Origin: [Clostridium] citroniae WAL-17108
GTDB taxonomy: Bacteria > Bacillota > Clostridia > Lachnospirales > Lachnospiraceae
Assembly (NCBI RefSeq): GCF_000233455.1
Contig: NZ_JH376420.1
Coordinates: forward strand, 520,176 to 584,175
Reading direction: 5' to 3'
Length of the DNA stretch: 64,000 nt
Below the pieces are notes generated by a model that saw only the letters and a list, made by a program, of their open reading frames with translations, was not told the origin of the DNA and ran no database searches. Position 1 is the first letter of the stretch, and every line of letters starts with the position of its first letter. Shown here in pieces: positions 62,664-64,000 of this stretch. A program made the position numbers and the translations under genes.

Positions 62664-62731
62664 GAGCGTGTCTGAAAATTGCTTTCTGCCACGCCACAGC
62701 AGCCTTCAGCAATTATTTTTCAAACACTGTC
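62664..62731. mobile_element. short relative of the MITE-like element, at the grdB stop
   Basis: GAGCGTGTCTGAAAATTGCTTTC (from 62664) matches the end of the element at 58308 with about three changes. The opposite end, overlapping the last codons of grdB, reads AGTGTTTGAAAAATAATTGC on the minus strand and is an inverted copy. The interior is only about 25 bp, so it is a deletion derivative. Confidence 0.55.
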
Positions 62732-64000
62732 TGTCCTTCCACCGGTGTTTCCAGGGCTTTAAGCGCCCTTCTCACCATGGATAAGCGGAGTTTGTAGCTG
62801 TCAGTCTCACCCTGCGGCGGGTCGCCCAGTGGGTAGGGGATACCTATGCCGGGGATGATACGATTGGCACCGATCGTCAGGGAGATAGGAACAACGGTTG
62901 CCATATGAACTACAGGAAGACCATACTTCTCAATACCTTTCACCATCGTTGCACCGCAACGAGTACAGGTCCCTCAGGTGGAGACGAGGATGACCCCGTC
63001 CACATGTTCATCAACAAACATTTTTCCAATCTCGGTCCCGAACCTGGCCGCTGACGCGGTGGCTGTTCCGGTACCGGTAGTAGCACAGAAATAGTTGACA
63101 AGTTCTCCGAACTCACCTTCTCTTTCCAGCTCTCTGAGCGCATCTAAGGGGACCACCACATTGGGGTCCGCGATGGCAAACTGGCGGTCATATCCGCCGT
63201 GGATGGATGTGAAATCATCCGGTGACAGCCGGTCCATTCCGGTCATGTCATATTTGCCCCACTTGGTGGCATTGGATGACTCGATGTGGTCCGGGTTCCC
63301 TGTGGGCACGATCCCTCCGGAGGTGACAACCGCGATCCTGGCTTTCTTTATATCCTTAATAGGAGCGGCAGGCTCAACCCGGTCAAACTTGGGCATGGGC
63401 AGGTCTGTCTCAAAGGCCTCGCCCTTTAACTTCTTCACCAGCATCTCAACCGCCCGCTCAGAACCTCTCTTTTCCGCAAAATAGTTCACCCGGATCCCTC
63501 TTTCAAGATATCCTTCCTCTGAGGGTCCCAGGATCTCCTGCCCCCGGGCCAACTTCTTGACCAGGGCTGATATAACAGGAAGCACCTTGGGCATACCGGC
63601 CGCGGAATTTGGAGTGCTCACGATCAAAAGATCCTTGCGGAACATATCCACACCGGGATTCTCCTCGTACATTCCGGTGATGACCGGTATCATAAGGCGT
63701 TCTTCCACCGCTTTGCAGATCGTGCCGCAGGCCACGCCGTAACGTCCGGCGTTAAATGCAGGCCCTGCCACGAACACATCCGGTCCGTATTCCTTTACCA
63801 TCTCAATAACGGTATCCGTAGCTGCATCCAGGTTTTCCCCAAAATAGTTATCGCCGCAGATAACAGTAGCCGCGATCTCATAGTCACTTCCCAGCGCGGC
63901 CTGAAGCCCTCTGCCCGGTCCTACAGCGCCCTGGCGGACTTCAGGCATATGGTCGGCCTTTTCTTCCCCGCCGATACCGGCAAAGAACTGGTTAATATAA
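62713..64000 (-). CDS. grdB: glycine reductase component B gamma subunit, selenoprotein GrdB (5' end outside window)
   Basis: The frame is open from the window edge to 62713 if the TGA at 62976-62974 is read as selenocysteine. The N-terminal part (NQFFAGIGGEEKAD...PEVRQGAVGPG) and the active site LVSTU-GTCTRCGATMV match GrdB. It binds glycine, as a Schiff base with the partner GrdE, and transfers it to GrdA as a Se-carboxymethyl group. The start and grdE lie upstream, outside the window. The last codons (VFEK) overlap an inverted-repeat element. Confidence 0.94.

Noticed and set aside
62713-62946. Separate 77-residue gene after grdB
   Set aside because: It is the C-terminus of GrdB after the selenocysteine TGA at 62976-62974.

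Overview
The window looks like chromosome from an anaerobic, amino-acid-fermenting member of the Firmicutes, most likely a Lachnospiraceae of the Enterocloster/Clostridium clostridioforme type. This is inferred from gene content: a selenoprotein glycine reductase cluster with its own selenocysteine machinery, an Ile T-box before ileS, split B12-dependent methionine synthase, DUF368, DegV and YkvI proteins, strong GGAGG ribosome sites, and GC-rich genes. No sequence search was run. Most genes lie on the minus strand.

Layout. 1-4350: a fructose-type PTS operon (PRD regulator, EIIA, EIIB, EIIC, class II aldolase cut by the window edge). 4655-6773: two COG0523/CobW GTPases, one with a long His-rich repeat and one with a YcgQ-like C-terminal domain, behind a promoter covered by a perfect dyad. 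7009-9006: a diaminopentanoate-dehydrogenase-like enzyme and a MerR regulator. 9291-11374: KtrA/KtrB-type potassium uptake. 11514-14909: a zinc ABC importer with a HAD phosphatase. 15161-17692: DegV, DUF368 and a small Cys-containing protein. 17692-18939: a GGDEF protein. 18966-24110: a methionine/one-carbon operon (metF, MetH reactivation protein, threonine aldolase, metH). 24222-30273: glycogen phosphorylase and T-box-controlled ileS. 30375-32550: an AT-rich three-gene island with a PIN-domain protein and two unknown proteins. 33235-49305: pncB, a divergent sirtuin, galK, a radical SAM protein, icd, a DUF2089 operon, an Asp/Glu racemase-like protein, trpB, capA, a second degV, and a large XRE regulator divergent from an N-carbamoylsarcosine-amidase-like hydrolase and a hydantoinase. 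49672-64000: prolyl-tRNA editing protein, the selenium operon (selA, selB, cysteine desulfurase-like, DUF3343), two tandem tRNA-Sec genes, and the glycine reductase cluster (fused grdC-grdD, grdA, trxA, trxB, a YcbB-type response regulator, a YkvI transporter, grdB running off the edge).

How it fits together. GrdA and GrdB both read an in-frame TGA as selenocysteine. The window supplies the decoding parts (SelA, SelB, tRNA-Sec), likely selenium handling (desulfurase and DUF3343), and the reductant chain (TrxB to TrxA to GrdA). The hydantoinase and carbamoyl-amidase could feed glycine or sarcosine to the reductase, giving acetyl phosphate; that link is an inference. Three things stand out most: the GrdC-GrdD fusion, inverted-repeat elements sitting on the stop codons of both grdA and grdB, and the uncharacterised PIN-domain island.
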